Source of the DNA: Sideroxydans sp.
GTDB lineage: Bacteria > Pseudomonadota > Gammaproteobacteria > Burkholderiales > Gallionellaceae
NCBI GenBank assembly: GCA_028710605.1
Contig: JAQTTU010000002.1
Span: 1 to 64,000 of the forward strand
Direction: 5' to 3'
DNA length: 64,000 nucleotides
Shown here: piece by piece, positions 35,530-48,642 of the stretch
Numbering within the stretch: position 1 is the first letter of the stretch
Layout: the number at the start of each line of letters is the position of its first letter
Notes under the pieces: generated by a model
Database searches by the model: none
What the model was told of the DNA's origin: nothing
The model's input: the letters and a program-made list of their open reading frames with translations, nothing else
Position numbers and translations under genes: made by a program

Positions 35530-36389
35530 AAATCCTTGTCTGTGGTGCAAGCGGTTTTGTCGGCAGACATTTGACGCAGGATTTGCGCAAAGCCGGACAC
35601 AGCGTCATCCGCGCCGTGCGCAAGCCACGCGAGCCGGATGACATGGCGGTGGACTTTCGCAACGACAACAATCAAGAAATCTGGTTGCCGCGTCTTAAAG
35701 GGATTGATGTCGTCATCAACGCGGTGGGGCTGTTGCGCGATAGCAGTAGCAACCCGATGCAAATACTGCACACCGAAACGCCTGTCGCTTTGTTTGCAGC
35801 CTGTGCCGAAGCGGGGGTGCAACGCGTGGTGCATCTGTCCGCGCTGGGTGTGGATAGCGGCGTGGATGTGCCGTATTTCAGCACGCGCTTGGTGACGGAA
35901 GCGGTATTGAAAAAAATGCCCGACAGCGTGCGTTGGTTGTGTCTGCGGCCTTCGGTGATTTACGGCGAGGATGGGGCGAGCGCGCAGATGTTCAGGCAGA
36001 TGGCCAAGTTGCCTGTGCAAGTGTTGCCTATGGGCGGCGTGCAAACGCTGCAACCTGTGCATATCGACGATATTTGCGAAGCAGTTGCGCGCTGGTTGGG
36101 AGATGCGAATGCGGCCAGCCAAACCGTGGCCGCCGTCGGTGCGGAGGCCACCACCATGCGCGGCATGCTGGACAGTTATCGTGCACAAATGAAACGCGGC
36201 AATGCATGGCATTTCGCGTTGCCATCAACGCTGGTGCGCCTGATCGCATTAGCAGGCGATTACATTCCGTCCAGCCCGATGTGCAGCGATCCCTACGCCA
36301 TGCTCGCGGCGGGCAACACCGCTTCCCCGAGCGGGTTCGCCAAACTGCTGGGGCGCGAGCCGCGCAGCTTCCGCTATTTCATCGCGTGA
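35526..36389 (+). CDS. Atypical SDR (NDUFA9/YbjT-like NAD(P)-binding protein)
   Basis: 287 residues. Rossmann motif GASGFVGRHL near residue 7; INAVGLLRDSSSNPM and VVHLSALGVDSG fit the complex-I-NDUFA9-like atypical SDRs, which lack a strict YxxxK. Such proteins often lie beside DoxX-like genes, as here. Reaction unknown; quinone- or polyprenyl-related roles have been proposed for relatives. Confidence 0.83.
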   Translation: MKILVCGASGFVGRHLTQDLRKAGHSVIRAVRKPREPDDMAVDFRNDNNQEIWLPRLKGIDVVINAVGLLRDSSSNPMQILHTETPVALFAACAEAGVQRVVHLSALGVDSGVDVPYFSTRLVTEAVLKKMPDSVRWLCLRPSVIYGEDGASAQMFRQMAKLPVQVLPMGGVQTLQPVHIDDICEAVARWLGDANAASQTVAAVGAEATTMRGMLDSYRAQMKRGNAWHFALPSTLVRLIALAGDYIPSSPMCSDPYAMLAAGNTASPSGFAKLLGREPRSFRYFIA

Positions 36390-36395
36390 ACGGCG

Positions 36396-36770
36396 ATGCG
36401 TGCGCTCGATCTCAAGCTGATGCGCTACACGCTGGCGGTTATCTGGCTGGTGACGGGCGTGTTGTCGCTGGGCATTTATCCGCAGCAGCAGAGTTTGCAG
36501 TTGCTGGAGCAAGTCGGCTTGCATGGAGTTGCCGCGCAGTTTGCGCTGTACGCTTCGGCAGCGCTGGATATAGCGCTGGGGCTGCTAACGTTGTATCGCT
36601 CCATGCAATGGTTGTGGCGTGCGCAGGCGGCGCTGGTGATTTTCTATAGCATCGTCATTGCCATCTTTCTCCCGCAGTTTTGGCTGCATCCGTTCGGTCC
36701 GCTGCTGAAAAATCTGCCCATACTTTTGTTGCTGTGGTTGTTGCATGAACACGGGGAGAAAACAACATGA
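36396..36770 (+). CDS. DoxX-like membrane protein
   Basis: 124 residues, four spans: LAVIWLVTGVLSLGIYP, FALYASAALDIALGLLTL, AQAALVIFYSIVIAIFLPQFW, LLKNLPILLLLWLLHEHG. The W-x(5)-G and (A/S)ALDI(A)LG patterns suit the DoxX-like family, which is frequently fused or adjacent to atypical SDRs. Overlaps the next gene by ATGA. Confidence 0.75.
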   Translation: MRALDLKLMRYTLAVIWLVTGVLSLGIYPQQQSLQLLEQVGLHGVAAQFALYASAALDIALGLLTLYRSMQWLWRAQAALVIFYSIVIAIFLPQFWLHPFGPLLKNLPILLLLWLLHEHGEKTT

Positions 36771-37231
36771 GCGCTTACCTGATACTGAAGTGGCTGCACA
36801 TTCTGTCCAGTGTATTGTTGGTTGGAGTGGGCTTCGGCAGTGCGTTTTATATGTTCTTCGTCAACCGCACGCGCAATGTGGCGGTGATTGCCGAAGTGTC
36901 CAGACTGGTGGTGCGCGCGGACTGGTGGTTCACCACCCCGGCGGTGATTATTCAGCCAGCAAGCGGCTTGGCGATGGTGTGGATTGCAGATTACTCATTG
37001 CGCAACACGTGGTTGTCGGCGGCCCTGGTGTTGTTTGTGGTGGCCGGGATTAGTTGGTTGCCGGTGGTCTGGTTGCAAATTCAGATGGCAAAGATGGCGC
37101 GTGAAGCGGCTGAAAGAAATACCGGGCTGCCACAACGATATTGGCGCTTTGCGCGCATTTGGACAGCACTGGGAATGATTGCTTTTCCGGCGATGCTGAT
37201 GGTTTATGGATTGATGGTGCTCAAACCATAA
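36767..37231 (+). CDS. DUF2269 family membrane protein
   Basis: 154 residues, four spans, beginning LILKWLHILSSVLLVGVGFGSAFYMF, typical of DUF2269. The conserved His in the first span and the second-span WWFTTPAVIIQP are present. It ends the operon; a REPIN follows at 37249. Confidence 0.78.
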   Translation: MSAYLILKWLHILSSVLLVGVGFGSAFYMFFVNRTRNVAVIAEVSRLVVRADWWFTTPAVIIQPASGLAMVWIADYSLRNTWLSAALVLFVVAGISWLPVVWLQIQMAKMAREAAERNTGLPQRYWRFARIWTALGMIAFPAMLMVYGLMVLKP

Positions 37232-37248
37232 GCTGTAGTTGAGGTGTT

Positions 37249-37308
37249 TGTAGGTGCGAATTCATTCGCACAGAACACGTTGATTGTGCGAATAAATTCG
37301 CACCTACA
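37249..37308 (+). repeat. GTAG-type REPIN
   Basis: TGTAGGTGCGAATTCATTCG and CGAATAAATTCGCACCTACA around a spacer; same variant as 24549 and 44050. Lies between convergent genes, where it may help terminate both. Confidence 0.9.
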
Positions 37309-37318
37309 CTTGAAGGTA

Positions 37319-38209
37319 TTACTTCGGATAAAACAAGAACAAGCGATACCCCGCCGGTTTGAGGTCGGCGGTGTCCAGCCGCAGGGAGATTTCCAGTTCG
37401 CGGTTCGCGCCGAGTCCTGCTTGCGCTTCGTTGGCATTTTTCAGGTAATTCGCGGGGTGGAACGTGCGGCGGGCGATGGCTTGGTCTTGCAGGTTGTTGA
37501 GGGTGAGTTCCAGGTCGGGGTAGGCCTGGGTGAAGGTGGCGCGGTTGTGCAGCAGGGCGTGCAGGGTGATGACGTTGTTTTGCGCCGGATCCGATTCCAG
37601 TTCGGAAGATTCGATGGACATCAGCTCGGCTTGTCGCGGCAGTTCGATGGAGCAACCGAGCAGCGCGCAGGATTGCGCGAGCGAGGGTTTGAGTCCCGGC
37701 AGCCGGATGACCAGCTCGACGCGGAAGAAATAGATGGCTTGCGCGAGCAGTAACAGCAGCAACAGCAATGCCGCGAAGATGCCCGTCCAGCGGCGCTTGC
37801 GGGCAGGCGGTGCGACCGGTTCTGCGGCGGGTTCGTCGATGAATTTGACTTGCTGCGCCAGCGTGGCGGGCGCTTCTTCGAGTTCGGCAATCTCTGCAAT
37901 GGGCGGCAGGTAGTGCTCGATTTCGCTGAAAGAAATCTCGGGATCAATCGCCGCGCTTGCCCCTGTATTTTCTTCTTTGAAATCTGTTTGCGGATGGGGG
38001 GCGACTTCTTCGGTCAGCACTTCGATCTGCGGCTCATCGTCGATGGGCAGGCTGAGTTGCGGGCTTGGCTCGACGACGTATAGGTGTTTGCTGGCATCGA
38101 ATACGATATGACACCGGCCGCAGCGCACCTCGCCGCCGTGCGCTTCGAGCTGCGCAGCGGTTACTTTGAAACGCGTGCCGCATTCGGGGCATTGCGTAAT
38201 GTCAGTCAT
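37319..38209 (-). CDS. Zinc-ribbon DUF3426 membrane protein
   Basis: 296 residues: an MJ0042-type zinc ribbon with C7/C10 (CPECGTRF) and C30/C33 (CGRC), a long low-complexity acidic linker, one span ([22 protein letters not shown] split by charge) and a periplasmic DUF3426 domain with NLQDQAIARRTFHP. Function unknown. The start overlaps the prmA stop as ATGA. This prmA-DUF3426 order is frequent in Betaproteobacteria. Confidence 0.85.
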   Translation of the reverse strand: MTDITQCPECGTRFKVTAAQLEAHGGEVRCGRCHIVFDASKHLYVVEPSPQLSLPIDDEPQIEVLTEEVAPHPQTDFKEENTGASAAIDPEISFSEIEHYLPPIAEIAELEEAPATLAQQVKFIDEPAAEPVAPPARKRRWTGIFAALLLLLLLLAQAIYFFRVELVIRLPGLKPSLAQSCALLGCSIELPRQAELMSIESSELESDPAQNNVITLHALLHNRATFTQAYPDLELTLNNLQDQAIARRTFHPANYLKNANEAQAGLGANRELEISLRLDTADLKPAGYRLFLFYPK

Positions 38210-39096
38210 TTTTTTACGCCGGACAAACAACACCAGCCATCTTCCAGCACGGCGGGCGCGAGGTCAAACCACTGCGCGTAGATGCGCATCACTTCGTCCG
38301 CCTGTTCGGCGAGGATGCCGGAGAGCACGATGCGCCCGCCGCTACGGGTTGCGCCCGCCAACAGCGGAGCCAAAGCGCGCAGGGGATTGGTGAGGATGTT
38401 GGCGACGACGACATCGTACTGGGCGAGCGCCATTCCGTCCGGCAGGAAAAAATCCGCATGCACCTGATTGGCGAGCGCGTTGTCGCGGCTGGCGATCACC
38501 GCTTGCGCATCGACATCCACGCCGATGGCGCTGCCCGCGTCCAGCTTCATCGCGGCAATGGCGAGAATGCCGGAGCCGCAACCGTAATCGAGCACGCTTT
38601 CGCCGCCTTGGAGATTGTTATCCAGCCAGCGCAAACACAGGCGGGTGGTGGGATGGCTGCCCGTACCGAAAGCGAGCCCGGGATCGAGCGCGATGTTGAT
38701 GGCGGCGGGGTCGGACGGCGTATGCCAAGTCGGCACGATCCACAAACGATCACTGATACGGATGGGGTCGAACTGCGCCTGCGTGAGGCGCACCCAGTCG
38801 CTTTCCTCCAGCGTTTCGATACGGTGCTGGGGGAGCGTGGTGATACCGAGTTCGTCGCAACAGGCTTGCAGAATGCCTGCCACGTCGGCATCGCTTTCAA
38901 ACAAGGCGTTCACTAGATTGTGCTGCCATACCGCCGAGGTGGGTTCGCCGGGTTCGCCGAAGATCGCCTGTTCGTCCGGCGTGTCGGCATCCGCGTCCAG
39001 CATATCGACCGAGAGTGCGCCGCGCGCCAACAACGCTTCGCTCAACGCTTCGGCGTAGTCGGCTGCGGCTTGCACCTGAAGCGTGAGCCAGGACAT
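38206..39096 (-). CDS. prmA: Ribosomal protein L11 methyltransferase
   Basis: 296 residues. N-terminal substrate-binding region, then the SAM site VLDYGCGSGILAIAA and NILTNPL, typical PrmA motifs. Trimethylates L11. Downstream of accC with a 2-bp gap, in the conserved accB-accC-prmA order. Confidence 0.95.
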   Translation of the reverse strand: MSWLTLQVQAAADYAEALSEALLARGALSVDMLDADADTPDEQAIFGEPGEPTSAVWQHNLVNALFESDADVAGILQACCDELGITTLPQHRIETLEESDWVRLTQAQFDPIRISDRLWIVPTWHTPSDPAAINIALDPGLAFGTGSHPTTRLCLRWLDNNLQGGESVLDYGCGSGILAIAAMKLDAGSAIGVDVDAQAVIASRDNALANQVHADFFLPDGMALAQYDVVVANILTNPLRALAPLLAGATRSGGRIVLSGILAEQADEVMRIYAQWFDLAPAVLEDGWCCLSGVKK

Positions 39097-39098
39097 GG

Positions 39099-40454
39099 CT
39101 ACTTCGCCTTCGATTTTTCGGCCAGCTTGTGTTCCAGATAATGGATGCTGGTTCCGCCCTGCACGAAAGCGGCATCCTGCATTAACTCCTGATGCAATGG
39201 GATGTTGGTGTTGATGCCTTCCACCACCATTTCGGACAACGCGGTGCGCATGCGGGCGATGGCCTGGTCGCGCGTGTCGCCGTAAGCGATGATCTTGCCG
39301 ATCATGGAGTCGTAATGCGGCGGGATGAAGTAGTTGTTATACACGTGCGAATCGACGCGGATGCCGGGACCGCCGGGCACATGCCAGTTGGTGATGCGAC
39401 CGGGCGAAGGCACGAAGGTATATGGATGTTCGGCATTGATGCGGCATTCGACCGCGTGGCCACGGAACTGGATGTCTTTTTGGCGGAACGGCAATTTTTC
39501 GCCTGCGGCGATGCGGATTTGCTGTTGCACGATGTCAACGCCGGTAATCATTTCCGTGACCGGATGTTCGACCTGCACGCGGGTGTTCATTTCGATGAAG
39601 AAAAACTCGCCGTTTTCGTACAGGAACTCGAACGTGCCTGCACCGCGATAACCGATCTTGCGGCAGGCTTCGGCGCAACGTTCGCCGATCTTGTCGCGCA
39701 GTTTCGGGTTGAGATGCGGGGCCGGCGCTTCTTCGATGATCTTCTGGTGACGGCGCTGCATGGAACAATCGCGCTCGCCCAGATATACCGCATTGCCGTG
39801 CTGGTCGGCCAGAATCTGGATCTCGATATGGCGCGGGTTCTCAAGGAACTTCTCCATATACACCATGGGGTTGTTGAAAGCAGCCTGCGCTTCGGTCTTG
39901 GTCATGGTTACGGCGTTGATGAGTGCCGCTTCGGTATGCACCACGCGCATGCCGCGTCCGCCGCCGCCGCCGGAAGCTTTGATAATGACCGGATAACCGA
40001 TGGATTTGGCGATCTTGATAATCTCCGCCGGATCGTCCGGCAATGCGCCATCCACGCCGGGCACGACAGGTACGCCTGCCTTTTTCATGGCATTTTTGGC
40101 GGAAACCTTGTCGCCCATCAGGCGGATGGTTTCGGCGCGCGGGCCGATGAAAACGAAACCGGATTTTTCCACGCGCTCTGAGAAATCGGCGTTCTCGGAC
40201 AGAAAGCCGTAGCCGGGGTGAATCGCTTGCGCGTCGGTTACTTCCGCCGCGCTGATAATCGCCGGAACGTGCAAATAACTCAGGCTGGAAGGCGCTGGGC
40301 CGATACACACCGACTCGTCCGCCAGCTTCACATACTTGGCATCGGCATCGGCTTCGGAATGCACGGCAACGGTCTTGATGCCCATCTCGCGGCAGGCGCG
40401 CTGAATACGCAGCGCGATCTCGCCGCGATTGGCGATCAGAATCTTTTCAAACAT
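39099..40454 (-). CDS. accC: Biotin carboxylase subunit of acetyl-CoA carboxylase
   Basis: 451 residues of the ATP-grasp family: [20 protein letters not shown], the glycine-rich ATP loop [27 protein letters not shown], and ITGVD. Carboxylates biotin on AccB in the first committed step of fatty-acid synthesis. The start at 40454 matches the family; the in-frame upstream extension is unlikely. Confidence 0.97.
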   Translation of the reverse strand: MFEKILIANRGEIALRIQRACREMGIKTVAVHSEADADAKYVKLADESVCIGPAPSSLSYLHVPAIISAAEVTDAQAIHPGYGFLSENADFSERVEKSGFVFIGPRAETIRLMGDKVSAKNAMKKAGVPVVPGVDGALPDDPAEIIKIAKSIGYPVIIKASGGGGGRGMRVVHTEAALINAVTMTKTEAQAAFNNPMVYMEKFLENPRHIEIQILADQHGNAVYLGERDCSMQRRHQKIIEEAPAPHLNPKLRDKIGERCAEACRKIGYRGAGTFEFLYENGEFFFIEMNTRVQVEHPVTEMITGVDIVQQQIRIAAGEKLPFRQKDIQFRGHAVECRINAEHPYTFVPSPGRITNWHVPGGPGIRVDSHVYNNYFIPPHYDSMIGKIIAYGDTRDQAIARMRTALSEMVVEGINTNIPLHQELMQDAAFVQGGTSIHYLEHKLAEKSKAK

Positions 40455-40514
40455 GATCGGAGTCTCCGGCGGAGCGGCGGTTCTTGGTTTGCGTGAAAAC
40501 ACGGCCATGATGAA

Positions 40515-40973
40515 TTACCCGATGATGAACAGAGGTTGACCGAACTCGACCGCCTGGCCGTTCTCGACGAGGATCGCTTTGATGACACCGGCTTTATCCG
40601 ATTCGATCTCGTTCAACAGTTTCATTGCCTCAATAATGCACAAGGTGTCGCCCGCATTCACGTTTTGGCCGACATCGACAAATGATTTTGCTCCAGGGGA
40701 GGCGGCGCGATAGAAGCTGCCGACCATGGGCGATTTGACCACATGACCTTCGGGAGCGGCAGGCGCGGCGGGGGCAGCGGCTACGGCGGGCGCGGCAGGG
40801 GCAGCTACTGTTGCGGGCTGGGGAGCTGTCGCGTAATACTGCTGTTGCATGGGCGCAGCGACAGAACTGTGGCGCGAAATGCGCACGTGCTCTTCGCCTT
40901 CGGTCAGTTCCAGTTCGGCGATACCCGAGTTTTCAACCAGTTCGATCAATGTTTTTAATTTGCGCAAATCCAT
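40515..40973 (-). CDS. accB: Biotin carboxyl carrier protein
   Basis: 152 residues: N-terminal [20 protein letters not shown], an Ala/Pro linker, and the biotinyl domain with K118 in [11 protein letters not shown]. Strong AGGAGG ribosome site. Forms an operon with aroQ upstream and accC downstream. Confidence 0.97.
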   Translation of the reverse strand: MDLRKLKTLIELVENSGIAELELTEGEEHVRISRHSSVAAPMQQQYYATAPQPATVAAPAAPAVAAAPAAPAAPEGHVVKSPMVGSFYRAASPGAKSFVDVGQNVNAGDTLCIIEAMKLLNEIESDKAGVIKAILVENGQAVEFGQPLFIIG

Positions 40974-40975
40974 TT

Positions 40976-41422
40976 TTATGTCCTCCTAACAGAATGTTGT
41001 AGTGCGAATTGCAATGCGAGTTCGTAGCCGGTCGCGCCCAGCCCGCTGATGACTCCGACGGCGATATCGGAAAAGTACGATTCCTTGCGGAACGCCTCGC
41101 GGGCGAACACATTGGAAAGATGTACTTCAACGAAGGGGATGGCGACCGCCGCCAAGGCATCGCGGATGGCAACGCTGGTATGGGTGAATGCCGCCGGATT
41201 GATGATGATGAAGTCCGTGCCGTCTGTTCTGGCCTGTTGCACCCGGTCAACCAGCGCACCTTCCGTGTTGCTCTGGAAATAATCCAGCTTTGCGCCCTTT
41301 GCTTGAGCTTGTGCGGCCAATTTGGCGTTAATTTCGTCCAACGTGACGCGACCATACACATCAGGCTCGCGCGTGCCGAGCAGGTTCAGGTTAGGGCCGT
41401 GGAGTACCAGGACGTTTTTCAT
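40976..41422 (-). CDS. aroQ: 3-Dehydroquinate dehydratase, type II
   Basis: 148 residues: [19 protein letters not shown] includes the active-site Arg and Tyr loop; [12 protein letters not shown] and [14 protein letters not shown] complete the family set. Shikimate pathway. The start at 41422 is the family start; longer in-frame upstream codons are not conserved. Two bases from accB. Confidence 0.96.
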   Translation of the reverse strand: MKNVLVLHGPNLNLLGTREPDVYGRVTLDEINAKLAAQAQAKGAKLDYFQSNTEGALVDRVQQARTDGTDFIIINPAAFTHTSVAIRDALAAVAIPFVEVHLSNVFAREAFRKESYFSDIAVGVISGLGATGYELALQFALQHSVRRT

Positions 41423-41502
41423 GGGGGCGGAGTTTGCCGAAAATGGGTGAGTTTGTCCACCAGTTCGGTGGAATTGAGAAAAAACGGCGTGTCTGCCGCT
41501 GC

Positions 41503-41871
41503 TTAGAAGCCGTGAAAGAAATAGACGATCAAAACCATGCCCAAGGCTGCGATGCTCAGGTTGCTGATGGTGCCAAGACCGGTCCAGTAGCCATCCGGAA
41601 TTTCGACCGGCTTCAGGGTGCGCAGCACTTTTTTGTATTGCAGCGTGGAAAAGACGGCGACAAAAACGCCCAGCAACACAAAAGCCAGCCCGGTCCAAAA
41701 AGACAGCCCGCGTTGCAAGGGTATATTGTGTTGCGGCATCAGCACGGAAACGAACAGCCCGAAACGCTCAATAACGAAGCCGAAGGCCATCAACGACAGG
41801 CTGGTGCGGTTCCACGCCAGCAGGGTGCGCTCGGCGGCAAAGAAGACTCTGGGATCGTTGAGATCAGACAT
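41503..41871 (-). CDS. DUF202 (YidH-like) membrane protein
   Basis: 122 residues, three spans, with the DUF202 N-terminus [31 protein letters not shown]. Function unknown; common as a small inner-membrane protein. Between dsbD and aroQ on the same strand, 80 bp before aroQ. Confidence 0.85.
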   Translation of the reverse strand: MSDLNDPRVFFAAERTLLAWNRTSLSLMAFGFVIERFGLFVSVLMPQHNIPLQRGLSFWTGLAFVLLGVFVAVFSTLQYKKVLRTLKPVEIPDGYWTGLGTISNLSIAALGMVLIVYFFHGF

Positions 41872-41894
41872 TGTGCCGTCCTATGATGGGTTGT

Positions 41895-43691
41895 TCAAAG
41901 CCCCGCATTTTTCAAAGACAGCAGGAATTGTGCGGCATCCTGGTAGCCGGTCACGCGGAAGTCGGCTTGCTCACGGCCTTGCGCGTCGAAAAATAAAGTG
42001 GCGGGCGGGCCGAACAGCTGGAAGCGCTGCATCAGTGCCTTGTCGTCCTCGCTGTTTGCGGTGACATCGGCTTGCAGCAGCAGGGTGTTTTTCAATTTGG
42101 CCTGCACTGCCGCATCGCTGAAAGTGAAGCGCTCCATCTCTTTGCACGACACGCACCAGTCGGCATAGAAATCCAGCATCACGCTTTTGCCTTGAGCCAG
42201 GGCGATGCGCGCATCCAGCTCGGCATTGCTTTTGACACGCTCGAAACGCAGTGTAGCGGGAGCTTCAACCGTTGTTCGCCCGATGTTGCCCAACGGGCGC
42301 AGGATGTCGCGCGCGCCGGACAGCGCGCCTATAAGGTAAGCCACGCCGAGCAGTAGCGCGAGGATGCCGATGCCCTTGCCCAGTTTGTGCCAAGCGTGGG
42401 CATGCTGCGGTAGCGGGTCGAGCGCATTGAGGTAAATCCCCGAGAAAACCAATAGTGCCGCCCACAACATCATCTGCACGCCCAGCGGGATGACGGATGA
42501 AATGATCCAGATCGCCATTGCCAGCATCAGCACGCCGAAGAAACGCTTTACCGCTTCCATCCAAGGCCCGGCCTTGGGCAGCAAAACGCCCGCCGAGCTG
42601 CCGATCAGCAGCAATGGAGCTCCCATGCCCAGCGCCAGGAAGAACAGCGCCGTGCCGCCCAGTACCGCATCGTGCGTCTGGCCTATATAAAGTAAAGCGC
42701 CCGCCAGGGGGGCTGCGACGCACGGCCCCATGATGATGGCGGACAGCGCGCCCATGCCGAACACGCCGCTGATATGGCCGCCGTGCAGCTTGTTGCTGGT
42801 GTCGGAAAGTTTGCTTTGCAACGCGGTGGGCAACTGCAATTCGTAGAAGCCGAACATGGCCAGCGATAACACCACGAACACAGCGGCGAAACTGCCCAGT
42901 ACCCACGGCGTTTGCAGGGCGCTGGAAATCAGGTTGCCGGAATAGCCCGCCGCCACTCCGGCAATGGCGTAGGTGATCGCCATGCCCAGCACATAGGCCA
43001 GCGACAGCATGAAAGCGTGCGCGTGGGTAATCTTGTGGCCGCGCCCGACGATGATGCCGGACAGGATGGGAATCATCGGAAACACGCAGGGCGTGAGGGA
43101 CAGCAGCAGCCCCGCACCGAAGAAGAAGGACACGATCAGCCAAAAGCTGCCGCTCTTGAACAGGTTGGCGATCTGCGTGTTTTCGTTTTCGGTGGCAGGC
43201 TTGGCAACAACAACGGGGGCTGGCACTGAAGGTGCGGCGCTGATCGTTTGCACCAGTTCAATGTTGAATGTCTTTTCGATAGGCGGATAGCAAAGCCCCT
43301 GATCGCTGCAACCCTGATAGCTCGCATTCAAGCTTAGCGGCTTGATGTTATTCGCCGCATCCAGTTCGATCTCCGCCTGAAATGATTTGTGGTAAATCTC
43401 GATCATGCCGAAATTGGGATCGTTCTTGGTTTCGCCTTGGGGTAGCGAAACGCGCGCGATTTTGGCTTTGCCGCTGGCGACGCTGAAACTGATCTTGTCG
43501 CGGTACAGATAATAGCCGGGCGTGATTTTGAAACTGGCCAGCAGCTTGCGTTGATCGACCGCATGCACTTCCAGCGCAAAAGCCTGCTCGGCGGGCAGAA
43601 AGGTTGGCTGCTTGGTTCCGAATGAGAGAAAGTCCGCGTGCGCCAATTGCGCGACGCACATCAACAAAATCAATGACAGTTTACGAATCAT
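41895..43691 (-). CDS. dsbD: Thiol:disulfide interchange protein DsbD
   Basis: 598 residues: signal peptide (MIRKLSLILLMCVAQLAHA), an alpha domain with GCSDQGLCYPP cysteines, eight membrane spans with the LTPCVFPMIPI redox Cys and MGPCVAAPLAG, and a gamma thioredoxin domain with WCVSCKEME. It moves electrons from cytoplasmic thioredoxin to the periplasm. ATG 43691 overlaps the cutA stop; a longer frame upstream lies inside cutA. Confidence 0.95.
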   Translation of the reverse strand: MIRKLSLILLMCVAQLAHADFLSFGTKQPTFLPAEQAFALEVHAVDQRKLLASFKITPGYYLYRDKISFSVASGKAKIARVSLPQGETKNDPNFGMIEIYHKSFQAEIELDAANNIKPLSLNASYQGCSDQGLCYPPIEKTFNIELVQTISAAPSVPAPVVVAKPATENENTQIANLFKSGSFWLIVSFFFGAGLLLSLTPCVFPMIPILSGIIVGRGHKITHAHAFMLSLAYVLGMAITYAIAGVAAGYSGNLISSALQTPWVLGSFAAVFVVLSLAMFGFYELQLPTALQSKLSDTSNKLHGGHISGVFGMGALSAIIMGPCVAAPLAGALLYIGQTHDAVLGGTALFFLALGMGAPLLLIGSSAGVLLPKAGPWMEAVKRFFGVLMLAMAIWIISSVIPLGVQMMLWAALLVFSGIYLNALDPLPQHAHAWHKLGKGIGILALLLGVAYLIGALSGARDILRPLGNIGRTTVEAPATLRFERVKSNAELDARIALAQGKSVMLDFYADWCVSCKEMERFTFSDAAVQAKLKNTLLLQADVTANSEDDKALMQRFQLFGPPATLFFDAQGREQADFRVTGYQDAAQFLLSLKNAGL

Positions 43692-44026
43692 AGCGCCTTC
43701 TTCGGTGAAGTTTCCTGTACAACCCAGTTCAAATATTCCGGCAAGCCAGCGCTGACGGGCACTGCGATGATCTCCGGCAGTTCGTAAGGATGCAGTTTGC
43801 GCAATACGCTTTCCAGTTGCGGATATGCCGCGCGCGTGGTCTTGATGTGCAGCGGTACTTCGCGGGCACGCTCCAGTTTGCCTTGCCAGCGATAAACGGA
43901 CGTACATTCAGCCAGAATATTCACGCAAGCCGCAACGCCCTCTGTGACCAGACCATCGGCAACTCGTTCCGCAGCAGCGCGATCCGGCAGGTTGGTGATG
44001 ACCATGATGATCTCGTGTTCGCTCAT
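43688..44026 (-). CDS. cutA: CutA1 divalent-cation tolerance protein
   Basis: 112 residues with VITNLPDRAAAERVADGLV and the LHPYELPEIIAVPVSAGLPEYLNWV C-terminus. Trimeric, PII-like; its role in copper tolerance is debated. Upstream of dsbD with ATGA overlap, as in enterobacteria. Confidence 0.95.
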   Translation of the reverse strand: MSEHEIIMVITNLPDRAAAERVADGLVTEGVAACVNILAECTSVYRWQGKLERAREVPLHIKTTRAAYPQLESVLRKLHPYELPEIIAVPVSAGLPEYLNWVVQETSPKKAL

Positions 44027-44049
44027 TTAGGAGAGATGCTTGAAATCAT

Positions 44050-44109
44050 TGTAGGTGCGAATTCATTCGCACTTGGCATGTGATTCGTGCGAATGAATTC
44101 GCACCTACA
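44050..44109 (+). repeat. GTAG-type REPIN
   Basis: TGTAGGTGCGAATTCATTCG and CGAATGAATTCGCACCTACA with a spacer; perfect arms of about 22 bp. Between cutA and holA, both on the minus strand. Confidence 0.92.
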
Positions 44110-44162
44110 GCAGCAATGCCATAGATTAACGAACCACTCAAAACTTGTTGTTTTTTTCAGGT

Positions 44163-45176
44163 TCATCTTGCGCCTGCCCGCGCGCAGCGCACGCCGAGTT
44201 GCAGCAATTCATCCCACACATCGCCCTGACGCAGCCCTTTTATCAACCTGTCAATCAGCGCGGCCTGTCGCAAGGCGCGTTCGGCGAAGGTCGGCGTGAA
44301 TCGGCGCACCGCACGCTCCACTTGCTTTTGTTTTGCGCCCCACACCCGCGCTTCGCGCAGTGCGTTGGCGAGGTTGCCGCTTTGCTGCAAAGCGCGCGAG
44401 ACTTTGGCCAGCGCGCGTATGTCTTCGGCAATCGCCCACAAGATCAACACCGTGGCCGTGCCTTCCGCGCGCAAGCCGTCGAGGATGCGCACATAGCGCT
44501 CGGCATCGCCCGCCAGCATCGCTTCGGAAAGTTTATATACATCGTAGCGCGCCACATCCATCACCGAATCTTTCACTTGCTCGAAAGAAAGATGACCCGC
44601 CGGAAACAGCAGCGCGAGTTTTTGAATCTCCTGAAACGCTGCGAGCAGATTGCCTTCCACGCGCTGCGCCAGAAATGCCAGCGTGTCGGTATCGGCGGAT
44701 TGCTGCTGGCGCTTCAAGCGCGCGGCGATCCAGGCGGGTAGCGCGGCGAGGGTTATTTCGTCGGCGCTGACCAGCGTGCCGTGCTGTTCCAGCGCGGTAA
44801 ACCATTTGCTTTTCATCGCCGTGCCGTCGAGACGCGGCAGCGAAATCAGCGTGAGGGTATCCGCGTTCAGGTTCTGGCAATGGTCTTGCAACGCTTGCGC
44901 GCCTTCCGTGCCCGGTTTGCCGGACGGGATGCGCAGGTCGATCACTTTGCGCGAAGAAAACAGCGACATGCTTTGCGCGCTGTTGCGCAACTCCGCCCAC
45001 TTGAAGCCCTGCTCCGCAATCAATGTTTCGCGCTCGCTGAAACCCGCTTCGCGCGCGGCGGCGCGGATGGCATCTGCCGCCTCGATGGCCAGCAGCAGCG
45101 CTTCGCCGTGGATCACATACAGTCCACCCAGTCCTTTGGACAAATGGCGCGGCAGGTCTTCGCTTGAGATTCTCAT
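44163..45176 (-). CDS. holA: DNA polymerase III subunit delta
   Basis: 337 residues; the clamp-loader subunit that opens the beta clamp. N-terminal LPRHLSKGLGGLYVIHGEALLLAIEAADAIR and RKVIDLRIPSGKPGTEGA suit HolA. Last gene of leuS-lptE-holA, overlapping lptE by 4 bp. Confidence 0.92.
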   Translation of the reverse strand: MRISSEDLPRHLSKGLGGLYVIHGEALLLAIEAADAIRAAAREAGFSERETLIAEQGFKWAELRNSAQSMSLFSSRKVIDLRIPSGKPGTEGAQALQDHCQNLNADTLTLISLPRLDGTAMKSKWFTALEQHGTLVSADEITLAALPAWIAARLKRQQQSADTDTLAFLAQRVEGNLLAAFQEIQKLALLFPAGHLSFEQVKDSVMDVARYDVYKLSEAMLAGDAERYVRILDGLRAEGTATVLILWAIAEDIRALAKVSRALQQSGNLANALREARVWGAKQKQVERAVRRFTPTFAERALRQAALIDRLIKGLRQGDVWDELLQLGVRCARAGAR

Positions 45177-45681
45177 TGCTCTGGATGCGGCTTGGCCCGG
45201 CTAAGGCGGCGTACGGTTTGTGCCACGGCATCGCTGCGCATGTCTTTGTAGAGCAGCGCTTCTTCCTGTTCCTTGGCGAGAATTTGCGAATCGTCGTAAG
45301 CCATGATGCGCGACATCGAAATGTCATCCACAGGCAGCCAGTCCACCTTTTGTTTATCGTAAGCGCGCAGCGAAACGCGGTAGAGCAGCTGATATTCCTG
45401 CACACGCCCGCTGCCGGAAAGCGACAGAATTTGTTTGGTGGCTTGTATCGAAAGAATCTCCAATACCAGATCCGCCTGCTCGGGCGTGGCCGCCAGCTTG
45501 ATCCGGTTGATTTCCAAATCGCGCTTCAGATCGCCGAGAAAAGGAAAACCTTCCGGCCCTTTCACGTACAGCGATTTGAACGGGAACTGGTCGCCCGAAA
45601 TGTTGCTGCCGCGCAAATGGTAGTTGCACGCGCCGAGCACCAGCGCCAGCAGCAACAAGAACAGGCGGCGCGTGATCGTCA

Positions 45682-45682
<1 letters not shown>
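45173..45682 (-). CDS. lptE: LPS-assembly lipoprotein LptE
   Basis: 169 residues. A lipobox LGAC with Cys19, followed by NYHLRG, the standard LptE motif. Forms the plug of LptD in the outer membrane. Overlaps leuS by one base and holA by 4. Confidence 0.93.
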
Positions 45683-48507
<2,825 letters not shown>

Positions 48508-48642
48508 TTACCCGTTTCAACTGCCAATTCAACCCGCATACCCCTTTGGCTAAGGGGGCATCACCATTGACCGGCTCACGTGCGGGGAACAAACTGGGTT
48601 AAAATCTGCGTCCAAAAATTTAATTGTTCAGGAGAGTAGTTC